From NCBI GenBank assembly GCA_902500775.1, contig CABVRZ010000013.1, positions 40,589 to 104,588 on the forward strand: 64,000 nt of DNA, written 5' to 3'. Both the position numbers and the translations under genes were made by a program. This stretch comes from an uncultured Nitrospira sp. (lineage in GTDB: Bacteria; Nitrospirota; Nitrospiria; Nitrospirales; Nitrospiraceae). This document shows positions 1-9,545 of the stretch, in pieces. Position 1 is the stretch's first letter, and every line of letters starts with the position of its first letter. The notes below the pieces were generated by a model. It was given only the letters and a program-made list of their open reading frames with translations. It was not told where the DNA came from and ran no database searches.

Positions 1-995
1 TTCCGTTGCATCTGTGGCTACCAGGATCACTGTTCGCCCCCACGCCGGTTCACGCCTTGCTGCACGCCGGCATCATCAATGCGGGAGGCTTTCTCATCAA
101 CCGTCTCGCCCCGCTCTTTGGACTGAGCTCAACTACCCTACACATCGCCTTCGTCATCGGCACACTGACGGCCGTTCTCGGCGCCACGATGATGCTGGCG
201 CAAAACGACATCAAGAAGACGCTCGGCTTCTCGACGATCGGCCAAATGGGCTACATGATCATGGAATGCGGCTTAGGCGCCTTTTCGCTGGCCGTGTTCC
301 ATCTGATTGCGCATGGACTCTTCAAGGCCACGGTGTTCCTCAACTGTGGGAATGTCATCCATAAGGCGCGACAGGAGCCGCACGTCCCCCATACGAACCA
401 TGAGGATGAGGAGGCAGGATTCTCCCGCCTGACCTGGTCAACCGGGTTTGTGACGACCCTGTTTATTCCGCTGTTGATCCTGCTGATCACGCATGGCGTG
501 CTGCGCATTCCATTGCTAGAATCTCAAGGAACCGTTATCATTCTCTTTTTTATCTGGATCACGTCGTCCCAGGCGATCCTGACGCTGACGCGATTGCGCG
601 CCGTCGCCTCGTGGAAGGTCTCCACTGCCATGCTGTTGACACTCCTCTTCACCGTGTTCGTCTATCTGTTCGCCGTTGAGTCCTTCACCGCATTCCTCTA
701 CCCGGACCCGAACGAAGTGACGTCGTATTTCAAGGCCGCCCATCTCCCGGACTGGCTTTTTGACGTTATCGTCGTGATGGCCTCGCTCATGACAATCTTC
801 GGCTGGACCTATCTTTATCTGCGTGCCCACGGTCGGAGCATCTGGATACCGACCTGGATTGAGAACCTGCGAATTCGACTGTATACGGTATTCCTGAATC
901 GGCTGTATGCCGATGAACTCTATCAACTGATCGGTTCGACGACCACGCACCTGGTTCACCGAATCGACAAGCTGGAACGCGGGTGGTCCCGATGA
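1..995 (+). CDS. dabB: DabB-like / NuoL-family proton-conducting membrane subunit (5' truncated by window)
   Basis: Only the C-terminal about 330 residues are present; the frame is open to the window edge, so the true start lies upstream. The protein is hydrophobic and carries the proton-antiporter signature seen in NuoL/MrpA/DabB proteins: a His-Ala-Gly-Ile-Ile-Asn-Ala-Gly-Gly segment near residue 22 and an AQNDIKKTLGFSTIGQMGYM segment near residue 65, with the conserved lysines of the antiporter family. In DabAB systems this membrane subunit couples cation flux to the zinc subunit DabA. Its TGA overlaps the ATG of the next gene (ATGA), and dabA follows, so the three are probably co-transcribed. 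Identification as DabB rather than a true complex I subunit rests on that linkage. Confidence 0.85.
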   Translation, partial: PLHLWLPGSLFAPTPVHALLHAGIINAGGFLINRLAPLFGLSSTTLHIAFVIGTLTAVLGATMMLAQNDIKKTLGFSTIGQMGYMIMECGLGAFSLAVFHLIAHGLFKATVFLNCGNVIHKARQEPHVPHTNHEDEEAGFSRLTWSTGFVTTLFIPLLILLITHGVLRIPLLESQGTVIILFFIWITSSQAILTLTRLRAVASWKVSTAMLLTLLFTVFVYLFAVESFTAFLYPDPNEVTSYFKAAHLPDWLFDVIVVMASLMTIFGWTYLYLRAHGRSIWIPTWIENLRIRLYTVFLNRLYADELYQLIGSTTTHLVHRIDKLERGWSR

Positions 996-2305
996 TCGAC
1001 CTATTCATACCCTGGCTGTTCGTCGGCATGCCGTTCGCGGGTGCACTCATCTGTTTGGCTGTGTGGTCCGATCCCTACCGCGTGAAGATGATGGCAATCA
1101 TCTGTTCCATCATCAACTTCGTGTCGATCGTCGCAGCAGCCAGCCTGATTCCGATTGCAACGACGTCTGACGGTCTCTTACCGCTCTATGTGCTGCCGAT
1201 CGCCGCCGTGGTGTCCATAATAGGCCAGCCGGTTCATGAACAGCATCGGCTCTCCTGGACCATGATCTTGGTCTTTCTCGGGTTGGGGATGGGTGTGCTC
1301 ACCACCGGGAATTCGTTCGGCGCGTTGTGTCTGATCGCGCTCATGCTGATCATCATGTTCCTCCTGTACCGTCATCACACGACGCTCTGGCCCATTTCCT
1401 GGCGGGGTATCGGTTCCTTCGCCGTTGGTGTCGTCGGCGCAAGCCTGTCTCTTGTGGCGGAACCACCCATCGCGTCGGTGGCCTCCTTGGCGACCTATGC
1501 CGTGCTGTTGCCGCTCATGCCCCTTCATGACGGATATCTCACGGCGCTGACCAGGCTGCCGGGAAGCTTACCGCCGTTCATCGTGGTGCTGCTGCCGGTG
1601 CTCGGCCTTCACGGATTGGCGACCGTCATGCCGACGATGCCGAATGAATTCGTGGGGATCGTCAGCTTCATGGCCTTGCTGAGTTCGCTGTACGGCGCGA
1701 TCAAGGCGTTGGCTCAGTCACGTGTCCGGCTGTTGCTCGGCTATGGCAGTGTCTCGTTTTTTTCGATCCTCTGGTGGTTTGTGGCCGGGGCTCACCAGGC
1801 GACACCGCGCGCGGCGGTGTTGGCCGGAGCCGTCGGCCTCGCGATCGGCGGACTCTTGGTTGCCTGGCAGGTGATTCGCACGAGATACGGCGACGATGTG
1901 GATCCGCAGGCCATCAGTGGCCTGGCAGCGGCCATGCCGAAATATGCGGTCCTTTTTTCCCTGTTGGGCCTTGCGGCGATGGGACTCCCGCCTTTCGGAG
2001 TGTTCGCGGGATTCATGGGACTGCTGCTGACCACACCACCCGCGTCGACCATCGGCCTGTTCATCGCGCTCACGGCGTGGCTTGCCGCTTCGTGGTATAT
2101 CATGCAGATGGTGCAACAGTTGCTCTTCGGCACGCGCCGACCGGATTTGCGCTATGCCGATCTCCGACATCCTGAATTTACGTCGCTATTGATCGTGGTG
2201 CTCACCTTGCTGGTGCTAGGATTGGCGCCGACCAGCTTGTATGCCCCGGATCAGGCGGCACCGACGACCACCGTTTTGGAGCGATCACTCGCATGGACCC
2301 GCTGA
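992..2305 (+). CDS. Second, divergent proton-antiporter-like membrane subunit of the Dab operon
   Basis: A 437-residue, highly hydrophobic protein with about a dozen predicted membrane spans. It resembles NuoM/NuoN-type antiporter subunits only weakly: the segment ALAQSRVRLLLGYGSVSFF corresponds to the AQNDIKKTLGFSTIGQ segment of the preceding gene but has Arg where the family has Lys, and the upstream HAxxxxAG channel segment is degenerate (LPLMPLHDGYLTALTRLPG). The ATG at 992 overlaps the previous stop; a GTG at 983 is the alternative. The end overlaps dabA by 13 nt. The function is inferred from position: an accessory or structural membrane subunit for the Dab complex. Characterised DabAB pairs have one membrane subunit, so this extra one is notable. 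Confidence 0.75.
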   Translation: MIDLFIPWLFVGMPFAGALICLAVWSDPYRVKMMAIICSIINFVSIVAAASLIPIATTSDGLLPLYVLPIAAVVSIIGQPVHEQHRLSWTMILVFLGLGMGVLTTGNSFGALCLIALMLIIMFLLYRHHTTLWPISWRGIGSFAVGVVGASLSLVAEPPIASVASLATYAVLLPLMPLHDGYLTALTRLPGSLPPFIVVLLPVLGLHGLATVMPTMPNEFVGIVSFMALLSSLYGAIKALAQSRVRLLLGYGSVSFFSILWWFVAGAHQATPRAAVLAGAVGLAIGGLLVAWQVIRTRYGDDVDPQAISGLAAAMPKYAVLFSLLGLAAMGLPPFGVFAGFMGLLLTTPPASTIGLFIALTAWLAASWYIMQMVQQLLFGTRRPDLRYADLRHPEFTSLLIVVLTLLVLGLAPTSLYAPDQAAPTTTVLERSLAWTR

Positions 2306-5300
2306 CGCACGAGACCGATATTGAATCCAGTCGAATGGAATTGCGCGGGATCGTCCGCCTTGCAGGGGAAGTCATTGCGCAGTACTGGCCGATGCGGACC
2401 TTCGTCCACCATAATCCCTTGCACAGTATCGAATATTTGCCCTTCGAAGAAGCCGTCAAGCGTGGAAAGCAGTTCATGGGGGGTAACGGCTATCTACCCA
2501 GCCATCTGTATCGAGCCTATCTCCAGACTGATCGAATTCGCTTAACTCACATCGAGGATGCGCTGAAACCGCGAATCATCGACAAACACGTGCCGATTGG
2601 ACCGCATACCGTCTCGCATGGCTCGGTCTTGCGCGCCTGCTTGGTTGATGGTTTGTGTGCTCCAGCCCTAGAACCGCTCGACCATCAGCTTGAAGATCCC
2701 GACAAATCGTTGATCGACGCACTCACCTCCAAACTGGAACCGGTCTTTCTGCCTTTTTCATTGGAGGATCGCGTCCGTAAAGTTGTGGATGAGAACCAGG
2801 CTGCCCTGTGCCGATGGCTCACGCTGTCGCACTGGTGCGACGATACGCTCGGCACACAGATCGTCCAGCAGATCAACGAGCAGATGATCAAATGGTGCGG
2901 CGCGTTCCTGGACGAAGGTCACGCCACCTGGGTGATGCCGGGACGTGAAAAAGGCCTGTACGAAGCCTGGCGGGCGATGGCCTCCCACGAATGGTCCCCC
3001 TGTGGGATCAAGAAGAGTGGCAAGAAGATTGCGCAACTGCCGGACTATCCCGAAGATGCGCTCCGCGAGAGTTTGGACGCGCTAGGGATTCCCTCCGAGC
3101 TGCTACAAGATTACCTGTCGTTGCAATTGACGGCACTGCCCGGCTGGGCCGGATTCATCAAGTGGCGCGGAGAGGAACGTGAGTATTCCTGGCAGCAAGC
3201 TCATCCGGTCGGCCTGGTTAAGTTTTTGGCGATTCGTCTCTGGTACGCACGTGAATTGGTTCAACAGGCGTGCAAAGACCATCTTGGCATCGACGGACGC
3301 TACGAGGCCGTGACGGCTTACATGCGCGACTATCCTGAAGAGTATTATCTCCGACGGCAGCGGGCAGCCGGGCGATTGCCCGCCCTCTATGCTGAAGAAG
3401 TCGATCGACTCTCGCATCGAAAAGGACAAAGCTGGAATAATGTCCTCACCCGGTACCGTACCGACGTCATTCCTCGGCTGCAAGCAGCCGTTCGCCGTGG
3501 GGCCGCACGCCGATTGCTCGCCTTGGCCCATTCATTGACCATCGACGCACAGGCCCTTCTTGAAAGCTCCCCTGCGGACCTGAAGCACGTCATCGACTGG
3601 ATGGAAGCGTTCCCCGAATCGGATCATGGCCCGGTCTGGCTCACGGCTCTAGAGGCAGGTTACCAGGAACAATTGCTGACGACCTTGCGAGCGCGTCACG
3701 TGGAATCCGTTCCCTCTGAGACAACGCGTCCGTACTCTCAGTCTGTCTACTGTATCGATGTGCGATCCGAACCGTTCCGTCGCCATCTGGAATCGGTCGG
3801 CCCGCATGAGACCTATGGCTTCGCCGGATTTTTTGCCGCCTTTATCCGCTATCGGGCCTGGGGAAAGGAACATGATACGGAACAGTTCCCCGCAATCATG
3901 CGAGCAAAGAATGAGGTGCGGGAAATCCCGCGCAGCTATCTCGATCATAAGGTCTCGCTGCACGCGGCTCGAGCCAAGTGGGTGCAGGCAGGGCATACGC
4001 TCTTGCATGATCTGAAAGAAAATGTGGTCACCCCCTATGTCATGGTGGAATCACTAGGCTGGTTTTACGGGCTGCCGATTTTCGGCAAAACATTGATCCC
4101 GACGCTCTATCACCGCTGGACCGCCTGGTTGCGACGCCTGTTCGTTCCGTCACTGGCCACCACGCTGACAATCGACAAATTGGCGCCGGGTGAAACCGAC
4201 GAGATGCTCGCTGCGGAACAGCACACCGTGATCAGAGAAGCCTTGCATGAACACTTTGGACTTCGCAGCTCCCGTATCACGCCGTCCTTTACTGAAGGGT
4301 TACGTCAGCGCGCGTTGACCGTGGAGGGCGACTCAGAACCGCCGATCACGGCTGAAGAAATCGAGCGGGTCGGACTCACGCCGGAAGCCATCACCACGTT
4401 TATTGAGACCCTGCGACGGCAATACGATCTGACGGCGCGGTCCGCATCACGCCATAAAGAACGGCTGACCAGAACCGGGTTCACGGTAGAAGAGCAAGCC
4501 CTGACCGTCGACACTGCGCTTCGCATGATGGGGCTGACGAAGAATTTCGCACGGCTCGTTCTTTTCTGCGCCCACGGGAGTACGTCGGACAACAATCCCT
4601 ATGAGTCCGCTCTTGATTGCGGGGCCTGTGGCGGCAATGAGGGCAAACCCAATGCGCGTACGCTCGCGATGATGGCGAACAATCCCACCGTTCGCAAGCG
4701 ACTGGCCAAACTACGGATCGACATCCCATCCGATACACATTTCTTGGCCGGACAGATGGATACAACGACCGACGCCGTGCAGCTCTTCGACTTAGAAGAC
4801 GTGCCGCCGACCCACCGAGTCGATCTGCTTCGACTTCAGAAAGACCTCAAAGACGCATCCAGGCTGACAAGCCAGGAACGCTGTGCACGCTTTCCTGATA
4901 TTCAGCAGGCGCTCTCGGAGACGAGAGCCGAAGCGCACGTCCGTAGACGGAGCGTCGACTGGAGCCAAGTCAGGCCGGAGTGGGGCCTGTCGAACAATAC
5001 GTCGTTCTTGATCGGGCGACGGGAACTGACGAAAGGGTTGGATCTGGAGGGACGTGTCTTTCTACACTCATACAATTATCGCGAAGATCCGAGCAATCGA
5101 CTGCTCGAAGTGTTGCTCACGGCCCCACAGGTCGTGGCGCAGTGGATCAACATGGAACACTATTTCTCCGCCGTCGACAACGACGTGTACGGCAGCGGAA
5201 GCAAGATCTACCACAATGTCGTCGGTCGGCTCGGTATCATGTCCGGCCCCTGGAGCGATCTCCGGCTTGGACTGGCCCGACAAACCGTCATGAACAGCGA

Positions 5301-5511
5301 GGCGCCCTACCATGAGCCGATGCGGTTGCTGACCATCGTAGAGACGCCTCGTGCCCGGATCGAGAAATTGATTGCGCGGCATGAGGTTTTACAGCACTTC
5401 TATCATAACCAGTGGGTTCATCTTGTCGCGCTCGATCCTGAAAACGGGGGCTGGTATCGATATCATCCGAATGGAGTATGGAGCGTCATAGAGCCGTCGT
5501 CGCAGCCGTGA
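2293..5511 (+). CDS. dabA: DabA, zinc-binding inorganic-carbon transport subunit (DUF2309)
   Basis: A 1072-residue DUF2309 protein, the large form of the family. DabA is thought to act as a vectorial, beta-carbonic-anhydrase-like enzyme that hydrates CO2 to bicarbonate, driven by the DabB membrane subunit. The four expected zinc ligands are visible: Cys487 and Asp489 in YCIDVRSE, His761 in FCAHGS and Cys776 in ALDCGACGG. The His-Cys distance of 15 residues matches that of characterised DabA. The start ATG overlaps the preceding gene, with GGAG 11 nt upstream. The gene lies downstream of two antiporter-like subunits and 40 nt before a PII-like gene, which strongly supports an inorganic-carbon uptake operon. 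Confidence 0.93.
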   Translation: MDPLTHETDIESSRMELRGIVRLAGEVIAQYWPMRTFVHHNPLHSIEYLPFEEAVKRGKQFMGGNGYLPSHLYRAYLQTDRIRLTHIEDALKPRIIDKHVPIGPHTVSHGSVLRACLVDGLCAPALEPLDHQLEDPDKSLIDALTSKLEPVFLPFSLEDRVRKVVDENQAALCRWLTLSHWCDDTLGTQIVQQINEQMIKWCGAFLDEGHATWVMPGREKGLYEAWRAMASHEWSPCGIKKSGKKIAQLPDYPEDALRESLDALGIPSELLQDYLSLQLTALPGWAGFIKWRGEEREYSWQQAHPVGLVKFLAIRLWYARELVQQACKDHLGIDGRYEAVTAYMRDYPEEYYLRRQRAAGRLPALYAEEVDRLSHRKGQSWNNVLTRYRTDVIPRLQAAVRRGAARRLLALAHSLTIDAQALLESSPADLKHVIDWMEAFPESDHGPVWLTALEAGYQEQLLTTLRARHVESVPSETTRPYSQSVYCIDVRSEPFRRHLESVGPHETYGFAGFFAAFIRYRAWGKEHDTEQFPAIMRAKNEVREIPRSYLDHKVSLHAARAKWVQAGHTLLHDLKENVVTPYVMVESLGWFYGLPIFGKTLIPTLYHRWTAWLRRLFVPSLATTLTIDKLAPGETDEMLAAEQHTVIREALHEHFGLRSSRITPSFTEGLRQRALTVEGDSEPPITAEEIERVGLTPEAITTFIETLRRQYDLTARSASRHKERLTRTGFTVEEQALTVDTALRMMGLTKNFARLVLFCAHGSTSDNNPYESALDCGACGGNEGKPNARTLAMMANNPTVRKRLAKLRIDIPSDTHFLAGQMDTTTDAVQLFDLEDVPPTHRVDLLRLQKDLKDASRLTSQERCARFPDIQQALSETRAEAHVRRRSVDWSQVRPEWGLSNNTSFLIGRRELTKGLDLEGRVFLHSYNYREDPSNRLLEVLLTAPQVVAQWINMEHYFSAVDNDVYGSGSKIYHNVVGRLGIMSGPWSDLRLGLARQTVMNSEAPYHEPMRLLTIVETPRARIEKLIARHEVLQHFYHNQWVHLVALDPENGGWYRYHPNGVWSVIEPSSQP

Positions 5512-5551
5512 CAGACCTGCACAGACTACACGTGAAGAAAGGAGTGCGCTG

Positions 5552-5890
5552 ATGGGACTGAGCTTGCATCCGATGAAAGAAATTCGAGTGATCATCGCGG
5601 GAGAACACCGCTCCTTCGTTACCGATCTACTGGATCGAGTCAAAGCGTCCGGCTACACGATTATCGGCAATATCTCCGGAAAGGGTCACCACGGTGTCCG
5701 CGAGGCCCACTTTATGTTCAGCGAGCAGGAAAGCCTCGAAATGATTCTCACGGTCGTGCCGGAAGACAAAGTCGAGCCGATTCTCGCCGGACTGCGGCCA
5801 CTGTTCGAGCGCCATTCCGGCTTTATGTATGTCGCGGATGTGGCTGTCGGCCGACAAGAATACTTTGGGAAGAAGGGCGGCAAATCATGA
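5552..5890 (+). CDS. PII-like regulatory protein of the Dab operon
   Basis: A 112-residue protein with the ferredoxin-like pattern of the PII superfamily: a KEIRVIIAGEHRSFVTDLLD opening strand and helix, a flexible GKGHHGVRE stretch in the place of the nucleotide-binding T-loop, and a second strand-helix unit ending in VADVAVGRQEYFG. It lacks the classic uridylylation tyrosine context of GlnB, so I call it PII-like. An AAAGGAG ribosome site lies 7 nt before the ATG at 5552, favouring that start over the ATG at 5567. PII-like proteins linked to bicarbonate transporters or carboxysome genes sense adenine nucleotides or bicarbonate in known examples; by inference this one tunes DabAB to energy or carbon status. 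Confidence 0.82.
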   Translation: MGLSLHPMKEIRVIIAGEHRSFVTDLLDRVKASGYTIIGNISGKGHHGVREAHFMFSEQESLEMILTVVPEDKVEPILAGLRPLFERHSGFMYVADVAVGRQEYFGKKGGKS

Positions 5891-5932
5891 TAACGGGCAC
5901 GTGTGTGGACACAAAAGCATCATCCCAGACCT

Positions 5933-5957
5933 AGCATTGTCACCTCGTAACAATGCT
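5933..5957. terminator. Hairpin between convergent dab and regulator operons
   Basis: Perfect 8-bp inverted repeat AGCATTGT / ACAATGCT with a 9-nt loop, in the 234-bp gap where the + strand dab operon meets the - strand regulator operon. There is no long T-tract, so it could be a weak bidirectional terminator. I see no gene in the rest of the gap. Confidence 0.45.
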
Positions 5958-6124
5958 GTCTCGTTCTGACCTTTACACTCATCTGCCAGTCATTCATTTC
6001 CAAAGCGTCAGCTCACCCGCTCACTCTCCATCCATTCCGTCAACGGCGGCCTAGGCCCTGCATCGCCCTATTCCTTTGGGGATTGTGCGATAAAGAGATG
6101 CCAACGATATTGAAGACTTGTCAT

Positions 6125-7507
6125 TCAGTTGTACTTTTTCAATCGTCGATCTAACGAAAACCGTGTGAGACCCAGCTGTTTAGCAGCGAGACTCTTGTTG
6201 TAGTCCGCTAACCGTAAGGTTTCTTCGATAATCGACTCCTCGATTTGCTCAAGCGTTTGTTTCCCGACTTGCATTTCGACACGGATCAATCGTTCTTGTC
6301 CGACCGATACGGAAGTGGTTGTCTGTTTCACCGTCTCGTGCAATTCGCGAGGGAGATAATCGGCCGTCAATACATGCCCGGAGCAAAAGATCATGGCCCG
6401 TTCAATAATATTTTCGAGTTCCCGAATATTCCCCGGGTAGTGATAGCGCTCTAAGGTCAACCGTGTCTCGGCATCAAGTTCCGGAACCGGCTTACCGAAC
6501 TCATGGGCAAACCGCACCATGGTCCGCTGACAAAGTGGAATGATGTCTTCGACTCGTTTACGAAGGGGCGGGATTTCAAAGGTCACGACATTGAGTCGAA
6601 AGTAAAGATCTTCTCGAAACTGCCCATGTTCTACATCTTTTTTGATTTCCCGATTTGTCGCCGTAATGAGGCGGAAATCGACACCCAGATCGTCGGTGCT
6701 TCCCAGTCTCCGAAACGAACGCTCTTGGATCACCCGCAGCAACTTGGCCTGCATCGACATATCCAAATCGCCGATTTCATCGAGGAACAGGGTACCTCCC
6801 TCTGCCTTTTCCAAGAGACCTAATTTTCGCTGATTGGCGCCCGTAAAGGCTCCTCGCTCATATCCGAATAACTCGCTTTCAAACAGGTCCTTGGGAATGG
6901 CGGTGCAATTGACCCCTACAAAGGGGCCGCCCGATCTCTGTCCATTGTGGTGGATGACTCTCGCCAGGAATTCTTTCCCTGTCCCTGTTTCACCCAGCAA
7001 CATGACAGAGGACTTAGGATTCTCGGCTACGCCTTGAACCTGCTCTAATAAGTGTTTCATCGCTGGGCTGTGCGCTTCGAGACTACTCAGGTGAAACTGA
7101 TTGGCCTGCCCGCTGAGCTCCGCTTCCAGACGGCGCCGAAGCTTCAGCATATCGATCGCCCGACCGGTGACGGCATCGAGTCCTTCAAGATCGACTGTCT
7201 TGATCAGGAAGTCATAGGCCCCCAACTTCATCGCGTCTACAGCATCTTGCACTGATCCATAGGCCGTTAACATGATCACCAGGGCTGCGGGAGCGAGGTG
7301 ACGGATATGTTTGAGCGCCTCCAGGCCGCTCATACCGGACATTTTGAGATCAAGAAGCACAAGATCGGGGTGCGTGTGTTGGAGACTTTCCATCAAGGCT
7401 TCGCCGGATTCGTACCCGACAGCTGCATGGCCCTGTCTGGCCAGACGCTTGACGATCGCCGTGCGAATGACATGCTCATCGTCCGTCACAAATACTGTTG
7501 CGCGCAT
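6125..7507 (-). CDS. Sigma-54-dependent response regulator (NtrC family), complete
   Basis: A 460-residue three-domain activator. The receiver domain (about 1-115) has acidic Asp9/Asp10, phospho-acceptor Asp53 and Lys103. The central AAA+ domain (about 145-375) has a GETGTGKE Walker A at 172-179, GAFTGA sigma-54 contact loop at 219-224 and DEIGD Walker B at 243-247. The C-terminus ends in a Fis-type helix-turn-helix (SLAAKQLGLTRFSLDRRLKK). The gene follows its likely kinase by 3 nt in the order sulP, HTH-less regulator, kinase, this gene. I infer that it activates sigma-54 promoters, possibly those for carbon-uptake genes nearby. The target is not proven by sequence alone. Confidence 0.93.
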   Translation of the reverse strand: MRATVFVTDDEHVIRTAIVKRLARQGHAAVGYESGEALMESLQHTHPDLVLLDLKMSGMSGLEALKHIRHLAPAALVIMLTAYGSVQDAVDAMKLGAYDFLIKTVDLEGLDAVTGRAIDMLKLRRRLEAELSGQANQFHLSSLEAHSPAMKHLLEQVQGVAENPKSSVMLLGETGTGKEFLARVIHHNGQRSGGPFVGVNCTAIPKDLFESELFGYERGAFTGANQRKLGLLEKAEGGTLFLDEIGDLDMSMQAKLLRVIQERSFRRLGSTDDLGVDFRLITATNREIKKDVEHGQFREDLYFRLNVVTFEIPPLRKRVEDIIPLCQRTMVRFAHEFGKPVPELDAETRLTLERYHYPGNIRELENIIERAMIFCSGHVLTADYLPRELHETVKQTTTSVSVGQERLIRVEMQVGKQTLEQIEESIIEETLRLADYNKSLAAKQLGLTRFSLDRRLKKYN

Positions 7508-7510
7508 TGA

Positions 7511-9436
7511 TCAACCCTTCGTTGAGACCGGTTCTTGCTCGAGCGGCATCCAGATACCGAGAATCGTTCCTTTTCCTATCTCGCTACTGGCGTAAATGTC
7601 TCCCCCATGTGCCTCTATGATATTCCTGCAAATTGCGAGCCCCAATCCGGTCCCTGTACGTTTCCCAGAAGTGACGAACGGCTGAAAGATCTGTCCGATC
7701 AGCTCCTGCGAAATTCCATGTCCGGCATCTTTTATTTGAATCAGGATACCTGGCCGTTCTTCTCGGAATAATTCATCCGCGGTGATTTGGATAGGCGAAC
7801 CTCCATCGGGGGTTGCTTCCAATGCATTGTGCACTACGTTCAGGAGTACTTGTCTCAGTTGGTCACGATCCGCATGAATCTCACTGATCATGGGTGAGAG
7901 GCTGGTCTTGACAGAGAGATGTCTCTGTTCCAATTGCACCTTCAGCAGGTTTCCCACTTCATCGACCAGTTGGATGAGATCGACTCGAGTCGGAGCAATG
8001 CGGCGAACCCGCGCAAAGTCCACGATTTCATTGACGATGCGATCCAACCGCCGTGTTTCCGATAGGATCACCTCGACCTCTTTTCGCTTCGCATCGGCCG
8101 GCTCGAAGTCATCCAACAACCCTTTGGCCGTCGAACCGATTCCAACCAATGGGTTTCTGAGCTCATGGGCGATACCTGCCGCGACCTGACCCAATGTCGC
8201 CAAGTTTTCCGCCCGACTCAACCGTACCTGCAGGCTTTCGAGGGCCGTAATATCAATATTGAAACCCACATAGACAATATCGGAAGACTCTAGATCCATG
8301 ATGGGAACATGTCGGCTTAAGATCTTGCGTACGTTGCCGTCTTCATGGACAAATCGGAAAATCGTTTCGCACGGTCGACCTTCCGCTACAGCTTGGGCAA
8401 AGGTCATCAGAACCTGACCGCGGTCAGCGGGATGAATGCGTTGGAGGAATGTGGTGGGCGCAACCTCCTTCTCAGGGTCAAGGCCTGCTAACTGCTGATT
8501 GTATCGATTGCTGACAGTGACCTTCACACCTTTCGTGATGACGATGCCGACCGGAGCGTGGTCCACCAATCCTCGATACTTTGCTTCCGAGGCGGACAAG
8601 GATGCATTCAATTTTTTGAGTGAATACTCGGAGTGTTGGAGTTCTTCCACATCTTGACGGATCCGTTCGCTCATTACCTCCATAACCTTTGTCAGCTCCC
8701 CGATTTCGTCTTTGCGCTCTAGTGCCGGAATATTGGGAATCGCTTCCCCGGTCTCCGAGCTCACGGCCTTGGATAATTCGACGAGCGGAGCCACGATTGA
8801 TTTGGCGATGGCAGCGAGGCCTAGAGTAATGAGCGCGAGGGTCACGACCCCACCGGTCAGTATGATGAAGATGGTTCGAATCTCATCGTAGTTCAACGCA
8901 GACAGTTCCCGTTGCGTCGTTTGCTGTTCCATTTCCTCAAAGCGCCTCATCCAGGTGCGAATCTCAATCATGATTTCTCGGCTTTTCCCCTCTTGAATGT
9001 ACCGAATAGCCTCAGACGAGGATCCCGCATTGATCGCCTCAACAAATTCTTCTTTTTCTGTAACCGATTTAGTGACTGCTTTTTGCAGTTCCCTGAATTG
9101 TTGGTTTTCCTCTTGTGGAAGTTTTCCGACCAGTTCTTGTTCGAAAGCAGAGAGCGTTGCTCTTCTTTGTTTAAATCCTTCGAAGTAGTTGCTGTCACGG
9201 GTGATTGCATACCCGAGAAATGCCGTCTCCAGATCGGCCACTGATCGCATGTACTGAGCCGCCGTCTTCTGAAGGAGGTAACGCTCGTTCAGGCGTTCTT
9301 CGTCGTGGAAAAACGTGAGGACGTCCATCGAGAGCATCGCGCCTAATACGAGAAGGAAGAGCAACGGAACCGCAGGGATGAGAAGGAGCTTGGGAAGAAT
9401 CGGAAGGTTATTGAGGAACTTGTAAAGGGTTTGCAT
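7511..9436 (-). CDS. Membrane sensor histidine kinase (HAMP-PAS-HisKA-HATPase)
   Basis: A kinase of about 641 residues from the chosen ATG at 9436; the frame is open upstream to 9535, but those residues look non-coding and precede the first membrane helix. Order: TM1 (about 12-37), a helical periplasmic sensor of about 150 residues resembling four-helix-bundle sensors, TM2 (about 187-210), HAMP, PAS (about 285-400), HisKA with GIAHELRNPL (His424), and HATPase_c with the N box and GTGLGLAICRNII. It is flanked by two NtrC-type regulators, so it may phosphorylate both. The ribosome site is weak, so the start is not certain. The ligand is unknown; the position between dab and sulP suggests a carbon- or energy-related cue. 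Confidence 0.9.
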   Translation of the reverse strand: MQTLYKFLNNLPILPKLLLIPAVPLLFLLVLGAMLSMDVLTFFHDEERLNERYLLQKTAAQYMRSVADLETAFLGYAITRDSNYFEGFKQRRATLSAFEQELVGKLPQEENQQFRELQKAVTKSVTEKEEFVEAINAGSSSEAIRYIQEGKSREIMIEIRTWMRRFEEMEQQTTQRELSALNYDEIRTIFIILTGGVVTLALITLGLAAIAKSIVAPLVELSKAVSSETGEAIPNIPALERKDEIGELTKVMEVMSERIRQDVEELQHSEYSLKKLNASLSASEAKYRGLVDHAPVGIVITKGVKVTVSNRYNQQLAGLDPEKEVAPTTFLQRIHPADRGQVLMTFAQAVAEGRPCETIFRFVHEDGNVRKILSRHVPIMDLESSDIVYVGFNIDITALESLQVRLSRAENLATLGQVAAGIAHELRNPLVGIGSTAKGLLDDFEPADAKRKEVEVILSETRRLDRIVNEIVDFARVRRIAPTRVDLIQLVDEVGNLLKVQLEQRHLSVKTSLSPMISEIHADRDQLRQVLLNVVHNALEATPDGGSPIQITADELFREERPGILIQIKDAGHGISQELIGQIFQPFVTSGKRTGTGLGLAICRNIIEAHGGDIYASSEIGKGTILGIWMPLEQEPVSTKG

Positions 9437-9545
9437 GTGTGTGACCATTCTGCCGTGACGGGTTCCTACGAAAGACCATGCGACCAACCTTCGTGCAGGT
9501 AACTTTCCAGCGAAACCTCGACAAGCACTCCGCACCCGTCAAACC

